The notes under the pieces: generated by a model
Database searches by the model: none
The model's input: the letters and a program-made list of their open reading frames with translations, nothing else
Told to the model about the DNA's origin: nothing
DNA from: Vibrio natriegens NBRC 15636 = ATCC 14048 = DSM 759
GTDB taxonomy: Bacteria > Pseudomonadota > Gammaproteobacteria > Enterobacterales > Vibrionaceae
Direction of reading: 5' to 3'
DNA length: 64,000 bases
Assembly: GCF_035621455.1 (NCBI RefSeq)
Contig: NZ_CP141822.1
Coordinates: 1,302,001-1,366,000 of the forward strand
In this document: positions 37,183 through 46,418 of the stretch, in pieces
How the letters are laid out: each line of letters opens with the position of its first letter
Numbering within the stretch: the first letter of the stretch is position 1
Translations under genes and position numbers: made by a program

Positions 37183-38139
37183 TCACGCTTTTGTAACATT
37201 TTGTGTGATTATTCTAAAAGCTTGATTAAGACGTTTCATCTCTGCTTCACTTCCTTGAGCATCGGGATGGTAAAGCCTGGATAATTGACGATAACGTAGT
37301 TTTACGGCTTGAGCTTGTGGAATCGAGTTTGGCGTGTAACCAAACACAGCACAGGCAATGGTCAAATCATGGGGAGCGGATTCAGATTTGACTTTCTTAA
37401 ACTCTCTAATTACCTGCTCCAACTGGCGTTCTAATTGCTTATTGGTGAATTCCAACTCTTTCACTTGCACATCCAGTTGTCGGGTTCGATTTTCTTCATC
37501 AACCAATTGAAGTTTGCGCTTATGCTGTTGATTTCTATACCAAAACCAACCAGCGCTCAGCATCAACCCACAAAAACCAATGGCAAGAAACGGCTCGGCA
37601 CTAAACACTTTCGCTTGGTTAATCTCATCTGATTGCATTGGTTGCGCTTCAGCGGAGCTTTGGTCCAACTCAGTCATTGCCGATACCTGTTTGGCTCTTA
37701 ACTGATTAAAACGTTGCTCAAGGAAATGGTTGTACGCGATTTCTGCATCTTTGTTTTGCTTTGCAGAAAGTTGATACCATGCTTCGATTAAATCATCGGT
37801 GGTGATGTTTTGCTGGTGCTTTTCCAAGAAACTGGCAAGGGCGTAGCCACTATCTGCTGGATCACTCAGAGCGATGGAACTCAGCCAGTAGGCGGCTTGC
37901 GGGTAGGATACTGAGCCCGTTAATCCCAGAGTATAATCTTCCGCTAACTGTTTTTGCGCGGGCAGGTAGCCTTGGCTTGCGGACTGTTCTAACCAGTAAC
38001 GAGTTTCTTCTGGAGACGTTGAGCCTGACTTCATCGCCAGTTTAAATTGGTCTTCCGCTGAATAAGGGGACTGGGAGGCAAATATGAGACTTGAGAGGCA
38101 AGTGCTCAAGATAAATAGAAAGACGGTTTTGAAAGCCAT
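37183..38139 (-). CDS. Envelope-anchored protein with Sel1-like repeats, membrane helix, coiled coil and C-terminal J domain
   Basis: 318 residues. Signal sequence (MAFKTVFLFILSTCLSSLIFA), Sel1/TPR-like helical repeats (EETRYWLEQSASQGYLPAQKQLAEDY, QAAYWLSSIAL), membrane helix FLAIGFCGLMLSAGWFWY (about 183-200), coiled coil (EENRTRQLDVQVKELEFTNKQLERQLEQVIREFKK) and a J domain with the HPD motif (RYRQLSRLYHPDAQGSEAEMKRLNQAFRII). With the signal cleaved, the repeats would be periplasmic and the J domain cytoplasmic, so the protein could recruit DnaK to the inner membrane. Domain boundaries are by eye. The only AGG before the ATG is inside a hairpin (38148-38174). It follows the OmpA-type lipoprotein gene on the same strand. 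Confidence 0.8.
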   Translation of the reverse strand: MAFKTVFLFILSTCLSSLIFASQSPYSAEDQFKLAMKSGSTSPEETRYWLEQSASQGYLPAQKQLAEDYTLGLTGSVSYPQAAYWLSSIALSDPADSGYALASFLEKHQQNITTDDLIEAWYQLSAKQNKDAEIAYNHFLEQRFNQLRAKQVSAMTELDQSSAEAQPMQSDEINQAKVFSAEPFLAIGFCGLMLSAGWFWYRNQQHKRKLQLVDEENRTRQLDVQVKELEFTNKQLERQLEQVIREFKKVKSESAPHDLTIACAVFGYTPNSIPQAQAVKLRYRQLSRLYHPDAQGSEAEMKRLNQAFRIITQNVTKA

Positions 38140-38147
38140 TAGTTTGT

Positions 38148-38174
38148 CAGGCCTAGAAATGATTTCTAGGCCTG
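38148..38174 (-). promoter_or_regulatory. 12 bp perfect hairpin just before the J-domain protein gene
   Basis: CAGGCCTAGAAA (38148-38159) / TTTCTAGGCCTG (38163-38174) with a 3-base loop. On the minus strand it ends only 8 bases before the ATG at 38139 and contains the only AGG upstream. No T run follows. It lies between the lipoprotein gene stop (38215) and this start. Confidence 0.6.
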
Positions 38175-38214
38175 CTCCGGTAATTATCCTTAATTACCTA
38201 ATGGTGCTATCAAA

Positions 38215-38883
38215 TCACTTCAGAGGCAAGATTTGGATTTCAACGCGGCGGTTACAAGCGCGGCCTTCAGTTGTCTGGTTTGAACAAAGTGGGTTACGTT
38301 CACCATAGCCGCGTGCAATTGCACGTCCAGCTGCCACATTTTGCTGTATCAGGAACTGACGTACCGATTCTGCGCGGTTTTCAGATAGTGACTGGTTGTG
38401 TGACTCACTGCCTGTGCTGTCGGTGTAGCCGTCAATCACAAGGCTGGTATCTGGGTATTCAACAAGGATACGAGCAACACCACGAAGCGTGTTGTGGATG
38501 CCGTAATCCAGTTGGTATGAATCTGACGCGAAGCCAATACCGTTTTCCATACGAAGCAGAAGCTGGTTTTCACCAACACGTTGAACTTGTACACCAGAAT
38601 TCAGCAATTCTTGACGTAGTGCCGCTTCTTGTTTGTCAAAGTAGTAACCCACGCCAGCACCTGTTGCACCACCAGCAGCTGCGCCAATCAAAGCACGTTG
38701 ACGACGCTCTTTAGCATTGTCACCTGTTGCTAACCCGATAGCTGCACCAGCAACGGCACCAGTTAAGGCTCCCAGGGTCGTGGAGTTGGTTTCGTATTCA
38801 CCAGTTGTGGCATTTTGACGTTGAGTGGCTTGACAGCCTGTAAGAGCAAGCACTAGAGCAAGTGCTATAGACAGCTTTTTCAA
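38215..38883 (-). CDS. OmpA-family outer-membrane lipoprotein (YiaD-like)
   Basis: 222 residues. Lipoprotein signal with lipobox LTGC (Cys 17). A glycine-zipper region (GALTGAVAGAAIGLATG ... GAAAGGATGAGVGYY) follows, then an OmpA-C peptidoglycan-binding domain (IDGYTDSTGSESHNQSLSENRAESVRQFL, CNRRVEIQI). Such proteins tether the outer membrane to peptidoglycan. Two Cys near the C-terminus (NPLCSNQTTEGRACNRR) probably form the usual disulfide. ATG 38883 preceded by GGAGA. The Sel1/J-domain gene is next downstream, 75 bases away, with a hairpin between. Confidence 0.9.
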   Translation of the reverse strand: MKKLSIALALVLALTGCQATQRQNATTGEYETNSTTLGALTGAVAGAAIGLATGDNAKERRQRALIGAAAGGATGAGVGYYFDKQEAALRQELLNSGVQVQRVGENQLLLRMENGIGFASDSYQLDYGIHNTLRGVARILVEYPDTSLVIDGYTDSTGSESHNQSLSENRAESVRQFLIQQNVAAGRAIARGYGERNPLCSNQTTEGRACNRRVEIQILPLK

Positions 38884-39077
38884 GGGAAAATCTCCGTATA
38901 AAAATGAGGCGAAACGCTGCTTTATAAAATTGAGATATAAATTATTAATCAGCTGTTCTTAAGTTTTGTTAGGTGAAAGTAAGATGGAACCAGAAAATTG
39001 TAAGAATTGTCTTACTCAGGCCAAATAAGATCAATGGGTTTGCTAAGCCGTTGACATATTTGACCTGATAGAGGAGG

Positions 39078-39773
39078 TTATTCTGAGTGATTGTTGAGCA
39101 TTTTACGTGCTTGCTCGCCACCCACCCCGCGGTTCACCGAAACTTTTCGACCCTTCTTCAGACCAACTTCATAGTCTGCAGTGAGGTTTTTCATCGCTTC
39201 TTTAAGTTGCTTCTTGAACGTTTCGCGATCGATGTTTTTGAATTCTTTGTCGATATAGTCGTTGATTTTGTTGGCCGACTCTTCGTCTGGAGAGATAACA
39301 GGGAGCTTTTCAATCGCACCTTCAACCCAACCTGAGACAAACGAGTTCACGCGGCGTGTCACTTCCATTGAAGAAGTACCACTACCCGCAAAACTGTTGC
39401 GGAATTGGCCAGTACTTTCGTTCATTTCACGATAGATAATATCGAACGCAAAGGCGGCGAAAATCGCACGGTCCGCTTCACCAATAAACTCAACGCGTTT
39501 AAGCCCTTTGTGATTCAGCAGTACCGCTTCAACGCCAAATTTGGTGTTGATGCCACGAATCACGCGCAAAATGGTAGAACTTATGTTCGCAGGTAATAGA
39601 TGGGAAGACTGTGTTTTTCCCATTTTGATGAACTCAATGTCATCTTTGTCCAGACCATACTTCATCATCAGGCGGTGAGCCATCTTGATGGCATTTGCGG
39701 CCTCATTGACGTTGGCAGAGTTACCCAGTTCTAAACACTTGGCGATTTTTTTCAGGGCTTTTTGTTTATCCAT
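39078..39773 (-). CDS. DUF2786 domain protein
   Basis: 231 residues. The N-terminal DUF2786 region (KALKKIAKCLELGNSANVNEAANAIKMAHRLMMKYGL) is followed by a larger conserved region (FIGEADRAIFAAFAFDIIYREM, NSFVSGWVEGA, GLKKGRKVSVNRGVGG). No signal peptide or membrane helix; function unknown. Similar proteins are found in phages and bacteria, so a mobile origin is possible, but codon use does not stand out. ATG 39773 used; TTG 39779 is the upper limit of the frame. Confidence 0.8.
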   Translation of the reverse strand: MDKQKALKKIAKCLELGNSANVNEAANAIKMAHRLMMKYGLDKDDIEFIKMGKTQSSHLLPANISSTILRVIRGINTKFGVEAVLLNHKGLKRVEFIGEADRAIFAAFAFDIIYREMNESTGQFRNSFAGSGTSSMEVTRRVNSFVSGWVEGAIEKLPVISPDEESANKINDYIDKEFKNIDRETFKKQLKEAMKNLTADYEVGLKKGRKVSVNRGVGGEQARKMLNNHSE

Positions 39774-39961
39774 CGACAACCAATTACTAAAGCAGAAAAT
39801 TTATGAAGTCAGATATATTACCTTTTTTGACATAAAAACGAAATACAATGCGACGGCTAAAGAAGGAAAACGCCCCGTTGCGAGCCGGAGCGTGGTATTC
39901 CTGCATTCTATTCAGAAGGTCAGATTTCTCTGATATGGAGGGACAACGATGTTGTACGCGG

Positions 39962-40642
39962 TTACAAGCCCAGTTGGTTTAACAAGTCATTGGCTTCATC
40001 TGTTGCAAGTGATTCCTGAGTTTCCTTTTCTGCCATCTTTTTGCGAGTGGCTTCCAGAATATCATCCGGGTTTTCGTCTTCAGCGATTTCAAATTCTTCC
40101 AGCTGAATAAACTCGGTTTTATCCATAGCCAGTTCAAGGTAAAAGATGTTGTTATTTGCGGTTGAGAAAGTCACACGGCGCGCCTGAGGGCGATCAAGGT
40201 TGGTGTCTACCTGCAAAATAACCTGTTTATTCAGTGACAGCATTTTAGGCTGATTTTGCGTGATGATAGTTTGTAACTCTTTACGGATTTTATTCGTGAA
40301 GTCACCCACTAATTGATTCATCAGCTCACCAAGCACATCGGCCACTTCATCGGATGTATGAGAGATGGCCAGTTCTTCTTCGGGCATTCCCATATTGCGC
40401 ATGTAATTGGTGTAGATCTCAAGTGCGGCTTTGGCCGTAAAGTTAATGACAACTAAGCCGGTGAATCCACCATCAAATAAGACAAAACAACCAAAATCTG
40501 GCTTAAGGCTGGTTTTGTTGATCTTTTGCACCATGGCGGAATAGTTGACTTGGGAAGAGGTGGCAGAGGTAAGGACGCCAGAAACTGACTGGCAAAGTTT
40601 TAGAAGGATATCTTCTGTGGTTACTACTTTATTCTTTTTCAT
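39962..40642 (-). CDS. DUF3334 protein, CheX/CheC-like fold
   Basis: 226 residues. Middle region EVADVLGELMNQLVGDFTNKIRKEL resembles the E-N helix of CheX/CheC phosphatases (E...N...), although not identical. No receiver or kinase domain in the same gene. Pattern matches DUF3334 as I recall, common in Vibrio and relatives, of unknown function. ATG 40642; isolated gene. Phosphatase activity is speculation. Confidence 0.75.
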   Translation of the reverse strand: MKKNKVVTTEDILLKLCQSVSGVLTSATSSQVNYSAMVQKINKTSLKPDFGCFVLFDGGFTGLVVINFTAKAALEIYTNYMRNMGMPEEELAISHTSDEVADVLGELMNQLVGDFTNKIRKELQTIITQNQPKMLSLNKQVILQVDTNLDRPQARRVTFSTANNNIFYLELAMDKTEFIQLEEFEIAEDENPDDILEATRKKMAEKETQESLATDEANDLLNQLGL

Positions 40643-40906
40643 TCTGAAAGCTCATTGAGAAAGGCGATTTTTTTCTCAATGTAAGGCATTAATAGTCAAG
40701 AAATAAAGCATAAGTTTCAATATTGTATTGAGATTCTGATTTAATCGCTTTTTCAAATGTTGTAAAGTGATCAAACCCGAAGAAAATCACTCCACTCTAA
40801 CTCTACTGCCTGTCTCGAGACTCTTTCGAAAAGCAGCTTGAGGATTGAGTAAAATAATTAGATAACCCGCAGCTGATAGGATCAGCGTCGTAGGGGCAGG
40901 AAGCAA

Positions 40907-43900
40907 ATGTTACCAAGATTACACTCGCAAACTGACGTCGACCCTCTTGTTCTGATTTTTTTAAAAGAGCTTGAACAAGCTGGATTCACCGGCGATATAG
41001 AAAGCCAATACTCAAGCCGACTTGCGGTTTCCACTGACAACAGTGTGTACCAGCAGTTACCTCAGGCTGTTGTTCATCCAAGAACAACGCAAGATGTTGC
41101 GCTTATTGGTAAACTGAGCAATAAAGAAAAATACGAGCGAATCACGTTCTCACCTCGCGGTGGCGGTACTGGTACTAATGGGCAGTCCCTAACGAAAGGC
41201 ATTGTGGTTGACTTATCTCGCCACATGAACAAAGTGCTTGAAATCAATGAGGAAGAAGGCTGGGTACGCGTTCAGACTGGTGTGATTAAAGACCAGTTAA
41301 ATGATGCAGTACGCCCTTATGGTTATTTTTTCTCACCTGACTTATCCACCAGTAATCGCGCCACTATCGGCGGTATGGTCAACACTGACGCCTCTGGTCA
41401 GGGATCATTGAAATACGGCAAAACGTCAGATCATGTCCTCTCACTCCAAGCCGTGTTTGCCGATGGTTCGATTTTAGAGTCTGACTTGTCTCATGGTTAT
41501 CCTAAAGAGGGCGAGTTTGCCGCAACCGCGCTGAACGTCACCGAATCCGTCTGTCGTGAAAAGCGTCAACAAATTAACGATAAGTTCCCACCTTTAAACC
41601 GTTTCTTGACTGGATACGATCTGAAAAATGCACTTAACGAAGAGGATGATAGCTTCGATATCACCCGCGTTTTGTGTGGCGCAGAGGGTTCACTTGCTTT
41701 TATCACTGAAGCGAAGTTAAATCTGACTCGTATTCCTAAAGTGCGTACCTTGGTGAACGTTAAATACAACAGTTTTGATTCAGCATTGCGTAACGCGCCA
41801 CTGATGGTGCAAGCAAACGCGATGTCGGTAGAAACGGTCGACTCAAAAGTTCTTAACCTCGCGAAACAAGATATAGTTTGGCATACGGTCAGCGATCTCA
41901 TCACGGATGTACCAGACAAAGAGATGCTTGGTATCAACATGGTGGAATACGCAGGCGAAGATTCTGAGGAGATCGCCTCTCAAGTCGCGGCGTTAACTGC
42001 CAAACTTGATACCATGCTCGAAACAGAAGAAGCGGGCATTATTGGCTATCAGGTGTGTAATGATGTGGCGAGCATTGGCCGTATTTACAACATGCGTAAA
42101 AAAGCGGTAGGTCTGCTGGGTGCGGCTAAAGGTCGTGCTAAACCGGTACCGTTTGCTGAAGATACGTGTGTCCCACCAGAAAACTTAGCCGATTTCATCG
42201 CTGAGTTCCGCGAACTGCTTGACGGAAAGTCTCTCAACTACGGTATGTTTGGCCACGTCGATGCGGGCGTATTGCACGTTCGTCCTGCTCTGGATCTGTG
42301 CGACCCGCAACAAGAAGCGCTAATGCATGAACTCTCGGATGAAGTGGTTAAGCTCGTCGCTAAATACGGCGGCTTGATGTGGGGTGAACACGGAAAAGGT
42401 TTCCGTTCAGAATACGGACCGGAATTCTTTGGTGAAGAGCTGTTTACTGAGCTAAGACGCGTAAAAGCGGCGTTTGACCCTCACAACAAGATGAACCCGG
42501 GGAAAATCTGTACGCCGTTAGACAGTGATGCAGAGCTGGTCAAAGTAACTGACACCAAACGTGGTTACTTTGATCGTCAGATTGATGTTCAGGTCCGCGA
42601 CAGCTTCAAGCAAGCGATGGAATGTAACGGTAATGGCCTGTGTTTTAACTACGACACCAGCTCACCAATGTGTCCATCGATGAAAGTCACGGCTGACCGT
42701 CGTCACTCTCCTAAAGGTCGTGCAGGCTTAGTGCGTGAGTGGTTACGTCAGTTGACGGAACAAGGAATCGATATTCTCGACCTTGAACAACAAGCATTGG
42801 AAAACAAATCGTCGATCAAAACTATGATCGATCGCGTTCGTCATTCAATTAACCGTCGTCATGAATATGATTTCTCTCATGAGGTCTATGAGGCTATGAA
42901 TGGCTGTTTGGCTTGTAAAGCGTGTGCCAGCCAGTGTCCGATTAAAGTGGATGTGCCGAGCTTCCGCTCTCGCTTCTTAAATATCTATCACTCTCGCTAC
43001 CAGCGTCCTGCAAAAGATTACCTGGTGGCGAACATTGAAACCATGTTACCGCTGATGGCGAAAGCCCCTGGTGTCGTGAACGGTGTCCTGAAGCAATCTT
43101 GGGTGAAAAGCCTAACTGCATCGACAGTGGGTTACGTGGATGCGCCTTTGCTGTCTGTACCGACTTTGCAAAAACGTGTTGAATCTCTGACAACCGCTTA
43201 TGACCTCACCGCGTTGTCTCGATTGTCTTCAGAACAGAAGAGCAAACATGTTCTGATCGTTCAAGATCCGTTTACCAGCTATTACGATGCCGAAGTGGTA
43301 GAGGATTTTGTGAAGCTGACAAAAAAACTGGGAATGAATCCGGTTTTACTGCCATTTAAGCCAAATGGTAAAGCGCAGCATATCAAAGGCTTTTTACGCC
43401 AGTTCTCAGAAACAGCAACGGATACCGCGAAGTTTTTATCTTTGGTTGCCGATCTGGGCATTCCAATGGTGGGTGTTGACCCAGCATTAGTGCTTTGCTA
43501 CCGAGATGAATACAACGAAGTCCTGGGCAACAAGCGCGGTGATTTTGAGGTGCTGACCGCTCATGAATGGCTCTATCCAAGACTGGAAGACTTCGCATCA
43601 GTAGAGTCTACTCAGCAAGAACCTTGGTATCTGTTTGCTCACTGTACAGAAAAAACCAAAATGCCAAACGCAGAAAAAGAGTGGGGTGCAATTTTCTCTC
43701 ACTTCGGTGCGGTGCTAAATACCGTCCCGGTTGGATGCTGTGGTATGGCGGGGACTTTTGGACACGAGGTTGATAAGGTGACGATGTCGAAAGACATTTA
43801 CAACCTGAGCTGGAAGCCAAACTTAGATAAGTTGGACAACGAGCGATGTCTCATCACGGGTTACTCTTGTCGAAGTCAGGTAAAACGTTTTGAAGGCACT

Positions 43901-43942
43901 AAGCCGAAGCATCCGGTTCAGGCGTTGCTGACACTTATTTAA
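40907..43942 (+). CDS. ydiJ: FAD and iron-sulfur oxidoreductase YdiJ (D-2-hydroxyglutarate dehydrogenase-like)
   Basis: 1011 residues. N-terminal FAD_binding_4 domain (ERITFSPRGGGTGTNGQSLTKGIVVDLSRHM), FAD-oxidase C-terminal domain (FGHVDAGVLHVRPAL, MWGEHGKGFRSEY), then two 4Fe-4S regions (ECNGNGLCFNYDTSSPMCPSM and GCLACKACASQCPIKVDVP) and a CCG domain (VPVGCCGMAGTFGHE). E. coli YdiJ (1018 aa) oxidises D-2-hydroxyglutarate. ATG 40907 is preceded by GCAGGAAGC. Monocistronic with a terminator directly after. Confidence 0.92.
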   Translation: MLPRLHSQTDVDPLVLIFLKELEQAGFTGDIESQYSSRLAVSTDNSVYQQLPQAVVHPRTTQDVALIGKLSNKEKYERITFSPRGGGTGTNGQSLTKGIVVDLSRHMNKVLEINEEEGWVRVQTGVIKDQLNDAVRPYGYFFSPDLSTSNRATIGGMVNTDASGQGSLKYGKTSDHVLSLQAVFADGSILESDLSHGYPKEGEFAATALNVTESVCREKRQQINDKFPPLNRFLTGYDLKNALNEEDDSFDITRVLCGAEGSLAFITEAKLNLTRIPKVRTLVNVKYNSFDSALRNAPLMVQANAMSVETVDSKVLNLAKQDIVWHTVSDLITDVPDKEMLGINMVEYAGEDSEEIASQVAALTAKLDTMLETEEAGIIGYQVCNDVASIGRIYNMRKKAVGLLGAAKGRAKPVPFAEDTCVPPENLADFIAEFRELLDGKSLNYGMFGHVDAGVLHVRPALDLCDPQQEALMHELSDEVVKLVAKYGGLMWGEHGKGFRSEYGPEFFGEELFTELRRVKAAFDPHNKMNPGKICTPLDSDAELVKVTDTKRGYFDRQIDVQVRDSFKQAMECNGNGLCFNYDTSSPMCPSMKVTADRRHSPKGRAGLVREWLRQLTEQGIDILDLEQQALENKSSIKTMIDRVRHSINRRHEYDFSHEVYEAMNGCLACKACASQCPIKVDVPSFRSRFLNIYHSRYQRPAKDYLVANIETMLPLMAKAPGVVNGVLKQSWVKSLTASTVGYVDAPLLSVPTLQKRVESLTTAYDLTALSRLSSEQKSKHVLIVQDPFTSYYDAEVVEDFVKLTKKLGMNPVLLPFKPNGKAQHIKGFLRQFSETATDTAKFLSLVADLGIPMVGVDPALVLCYRDEYNEVLGNKRGDFEVLTAHEWLYPRLEDFASVESTQQEPWYLFAHCTEKTKMPNAEKEWGAIFSHFGAVLNTVPVGCCGMAGTFGHEVDKVTMSKDIYNLSWKPNLDKLDNERCLITGYSCRSQVKRFEGTKPKHPVQALLTLI

Positions 43943-43959
43943 TCACTTCAATGAAGAAT

Positions 43960-43984
43960 AAGCCCAGTTCTGCTGGGCTTTTTA
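43960..43984 (+). terminator. Terminator of ydiJ
   Basis: AAGCCCAG / CTGGGCTT stem, 5-base loop, followed by TTTTAT. Confidence 0.85.
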
Positions 43985-44021
43985 TCGACTCATCAACTTG
44001 AGACTTCAAAGGATTTGAACC

Positions 44022-44483
44022 TTGAGAAAACTTGAACTTAGAGTGCCACCTGTCGCGGTCTTTTTGCTGGTGGTTTTACTTATGTATTGGCTGAAAGGAC
44101 TGACGCCGACATTTAAGATCACAGTCCCTTTTGTCGAATTTGTTGTCGCTGCTTTAACGCTGTTATCGGGCTTTATTGGCATTGCCGGCGTTTATGAATT
44201 TCGTAAAGCGAAGACAACGGTCAATCCAGTTAAGCCGGAGTCTGCGTCATCTGTCGTAAACACTGGTGTCTTCGCCTATACCCGAAACCCGATGTATGTG
44301 GCTCTGTTGCTGCTTATTATCGCTCTGGGTTTGTGGTGGCAGCACCTTAGCGTCATCCCTTGTGGTGCTCTGTTTATCTCCTATATGAATCGTTACCAAA
44401 TTAAGCCAGAAGAGCACGTGTTAGAAAGGCTGTTTGGTGAAGATTACCTGAAATACAAAAACCGGGTACGTCGCTGGATATAA
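44022..44483 (+). CDS. Isoprenylcysteine carboxyl methyltransferase-family membrane protein
   Basis: 153 residues, four to five membrane helices. The family core is GVFAYTRNPMYVALLLLIIALGLWW followed by PEEHVLERLFGEDYLKYKNRVRRWI, typical of the PEMT/ICMT-type methyltransferases in bacteria. Substrate unknown. Start is a TTG at 44022 with AAGGA eight bases upstream; a GTG at 44043 is the alternative. There is no ATG start near. It converges on the LysR gene without a clear terminator between them. Confidence 0.82.
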   Translation: MRKLELRVPPVAVFLLVVLLMYWLKGLTPTFKITVPFVEFVVAALTLLSGFIGIAGVYEFRKAKTTVNPVKPESASSVVNTGVFAYTRNPMYVALLLLIIALGLWWQHLSVIPCGALFISYMNRYQIKPEEHVLERLFGEDYLKYKNRVRRWI

Positions 44484-44527
44484 GCGCAGATCGTTTCGCT
44501 ATGTTCTAAAGGCGATTTAATTTTGGC

Positions 44528-45430
44528 CTAAATAGCACCTGGTGGTCTTTGAGCGAAGTCTTCTACCACGAAATCGATAAGTGCCCGGACTTTTCGCGGT
44601 ATTACGTTGCCTTCTAAATAGACCGCGTTAATCGGGTGCTTATTCATGCTGTATTCGCCGAGAAGTTGTACCAGCCTTCCACTTTCAAGATCGTGTTGTA
44701 AAACGAAATCCGGACAAATCGCTATCCCACGTCCATCTATCGCCCAATCTTTTGCGATGCGGGCACTGTTCACCATCAGGTTCCTCTCAGGTACGACGGC
44801 GGTTTCTTGTTTGCCGCGATAGAATAGCCACTTGTTGTGACCTCTTCGGTTGGTATCGATAATACAGAAATGATCCTTGAGTTCTTGAGGTGTATTTGGT
44901 GTTCCTCGTTGTTTCAGGTATTCAGGTGAGGCAACGACGCAACTGGTGATTTCCCCAAGCTTCCTTACTTTCAGTGTCGCTGTGTCTGGCAGTCCGATAC
45001 GAAACGCTAAATCAATGCCCTCAGTAGCTAAGTCTACATAGGAATCACTCAAACGTAGATCAATCGATAGCTGAGGATGAAGGGCAGAAAAGCGGCTCAA
45101 TAACCCGGTGATGTAAATCTCTCCAAACGTCAATGGTGCGGATACACGCAGTACGCCAGTTAACCCTTTGGACTCTTCAGATATTGCACCCAGCAGGTCA
45201 TCCAACTCGTCTAATAGAGTAGGAGCCCGAGCAAGCAGCGCCTGACCTGTGGGAGTGAGGCCAACTTTCCGAGTCGTTCTCTGCAATAACTGTGCGCCAA
45301 TCCTTTCCTCTAACTGAGCGACATATTTAGAAGTGATCCGGTTAGATACGCCGAGCCTTTGTGCTGCTTCTGTAAAAGACCCTGTTTGTGCGGTGGCGAC
45401 AAATGCTTTTAAACCATCAACCAAGTCCAT
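44528..45430 (-). CDS. LysR-family regulator
   Basis: 300 residues. N-terminal winged helix-turn-helix (DLVDGLKAFVATAQTGSFTEAAQRLGVSNRITSKYVAQLEERIGAQLLQRTTRKVGLT) and a LysR substrate-binding domain (GVLRVSAPLTFGEIYITGLLSRF, LDLAFRIGLPDTATLKVRKL). ATG 45430 has GGAG seven bases upstream; TTG 45445 is the frame limit. It is divergent from ygiD-yqjG, so it probably controls them. The inducer is unknown; the target genes suggest a quinone or aromatic compound. Confidence 0.9.
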   Translation of the reverse strand: MDLVDGLKAFVATAQTGSFTEAAQRLGVSNRITSKYVAQLEERIGAQLLQRTTRKVGLTPTGQALLARAPTLLDELDDLLGAISEESKGLTGVLRVSAPLTFGEIYITGLLSRFSALHPQLSIDLRLSDSYVDLATEGIDLAFRIGLPDTATLKVRKLGEITSCVVASPEYLKQRGTPNTPQELKDHFCIIDTNRRGHNKWLFYRGKQETAVVPERNLMVNSARIAKDWAIDGRGIAICPDFVLQHDLESGRLVQLLGEYSMNKHPINAVYLEGNVIPRKVRALIDFVVEDFAQRPPGAI

Positions 45431-45537
45431 TGTACTACTCCACAATTAGGAACATTTTGTTGAATATCATTCTACATAATCGTCATTGTATTGAAAGTTT
45501 GCTGCGTACATAATTTCTCCATACCAAGTTAAAACGA

Positions 45538-45553
45538 ACCACAATGTTGTGGT
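45538..45553. promoter_or_regulatory. Perfect inverted repeat upstream of ygiD, candidate LysR or repressor site
   Basis: ACCACAATGTTGTGGT: 7 bp arms with 2 central bases. It lies 24 bases before ygiD and about 108 bases from the LysR start. A similar half-site TCCACAAT lies near 45433-45440 close to the LysR start. Confidence 0.55.
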
Positions 45554-45576
45554 ACTGACAAATTAAGGGAAAAGCG

Positions 45577-46401
45577 ATGAGCGTTATGTCCTCACTTCAA
45601 AAGCTGAAAAACAGATTTAAAGCTTCACCAAGAATGCCGGTGGTATTCCTTGGTCATGGCTCCCCAATGAACGTCATTGAGGATAATGAATTCACACGCA
45701 GTTGGGTGGAACTGGGACGTACATTGCCAAAACCTCAAGCGATACTAGTGGTTTCTGCGCACTGGATGACCCAAGGTAGTACGCTGGTCGATGTATCTGC
45801 ATTACCTCGTACCATTCATGACTTTTACGGGTTCCCAGATGCGTTATACGAGAAGCAATATCCGGCGAAAGGGCATCCAGATCTTGCTAAAGAAGTCGCT
45901 GCACTATTGTCAGATCATCATGTACATACCGATGACACTTGGGGACTCGATCATGGTGCATGGTCAGTGTTGAACTCACTGTTCCCGGCTGCCGATGTGC
46001 CAGTGTTTCAACTATCCATTGATATCACCAAAGACATGAACTGGCACTTGAGCATCGGTAAAAAGCTCTCTGAGTTACGTGACCGAGGTGTGTTGATTCT
46101 TGGCTCGGGCAATATTGTTCACAATTTAAGAGCCTTGCAGTTTGATGGTAAGCCACACGATTGGGCGATTGAATTTGATCAGTATGTCGCTGAGAAGCTG
46201 AATAACCGTGACTTTAAATCGTTAGCCGATGTTGCTTCTATGGGCAGCCTATTGCGAATGGCTAACCCGACACTCGAGCATTATGCGCCAGCATTGACGA
46301 TCGCTGGAGCATCGAATTTGAAAGATGAACTCATTTATACCTCACAAGGTGTCGAGCTAGGTTCAATCTCAATGCGCTCATTCGTTTTCAACGGCGCTTA
46401 A
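45577..46401 (+). CDS. ygiD: YgiD-type extradiol ring-cleavage dioxygenase (LigB superfamily)
   Basis: 274 residues. Zinc/iron ligands can be read as His in LGHGSPMN, His in VVSAHWM, His in GSGNIVHNLRAL and His in LEHYAPAL, the pattern of YgiD, a Zn-dependent 4,5-DOPA dioxygenase. The E. coli protein is about 262 aa. The physiological substrate is unknown; catechols are typical. ATG 45577. 17 bases separate it from yqjG, so both form an operon. Confidence 0.9.
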   Translation: MSVMSSLQKLKNRFKASPRMPVVFLGHGSPMNVIEDNEFTRSWVELGRTLPKPQAILVVSAHWMTQGSTLVDVSALPRTIHDFYGFPDALYEKQYPAKGHPDLAKEVAALLSDHHVHTDDTWGLDHGAWSVLNSLFPAADVPVFQLSIDITKDMNWHLSIGKKLSELRDRGVLILGSGNIVHNLRALQFDGKPHDWAIEFDQYVAEKLNNRDFKSLADVASMGSLLRMANPTLEHYAPALTIAGASNLKDELIYTSQGVELGSISMRSFVFNGA

Positions 46402-46418
46402 AATTAGGGGATTAAAGT

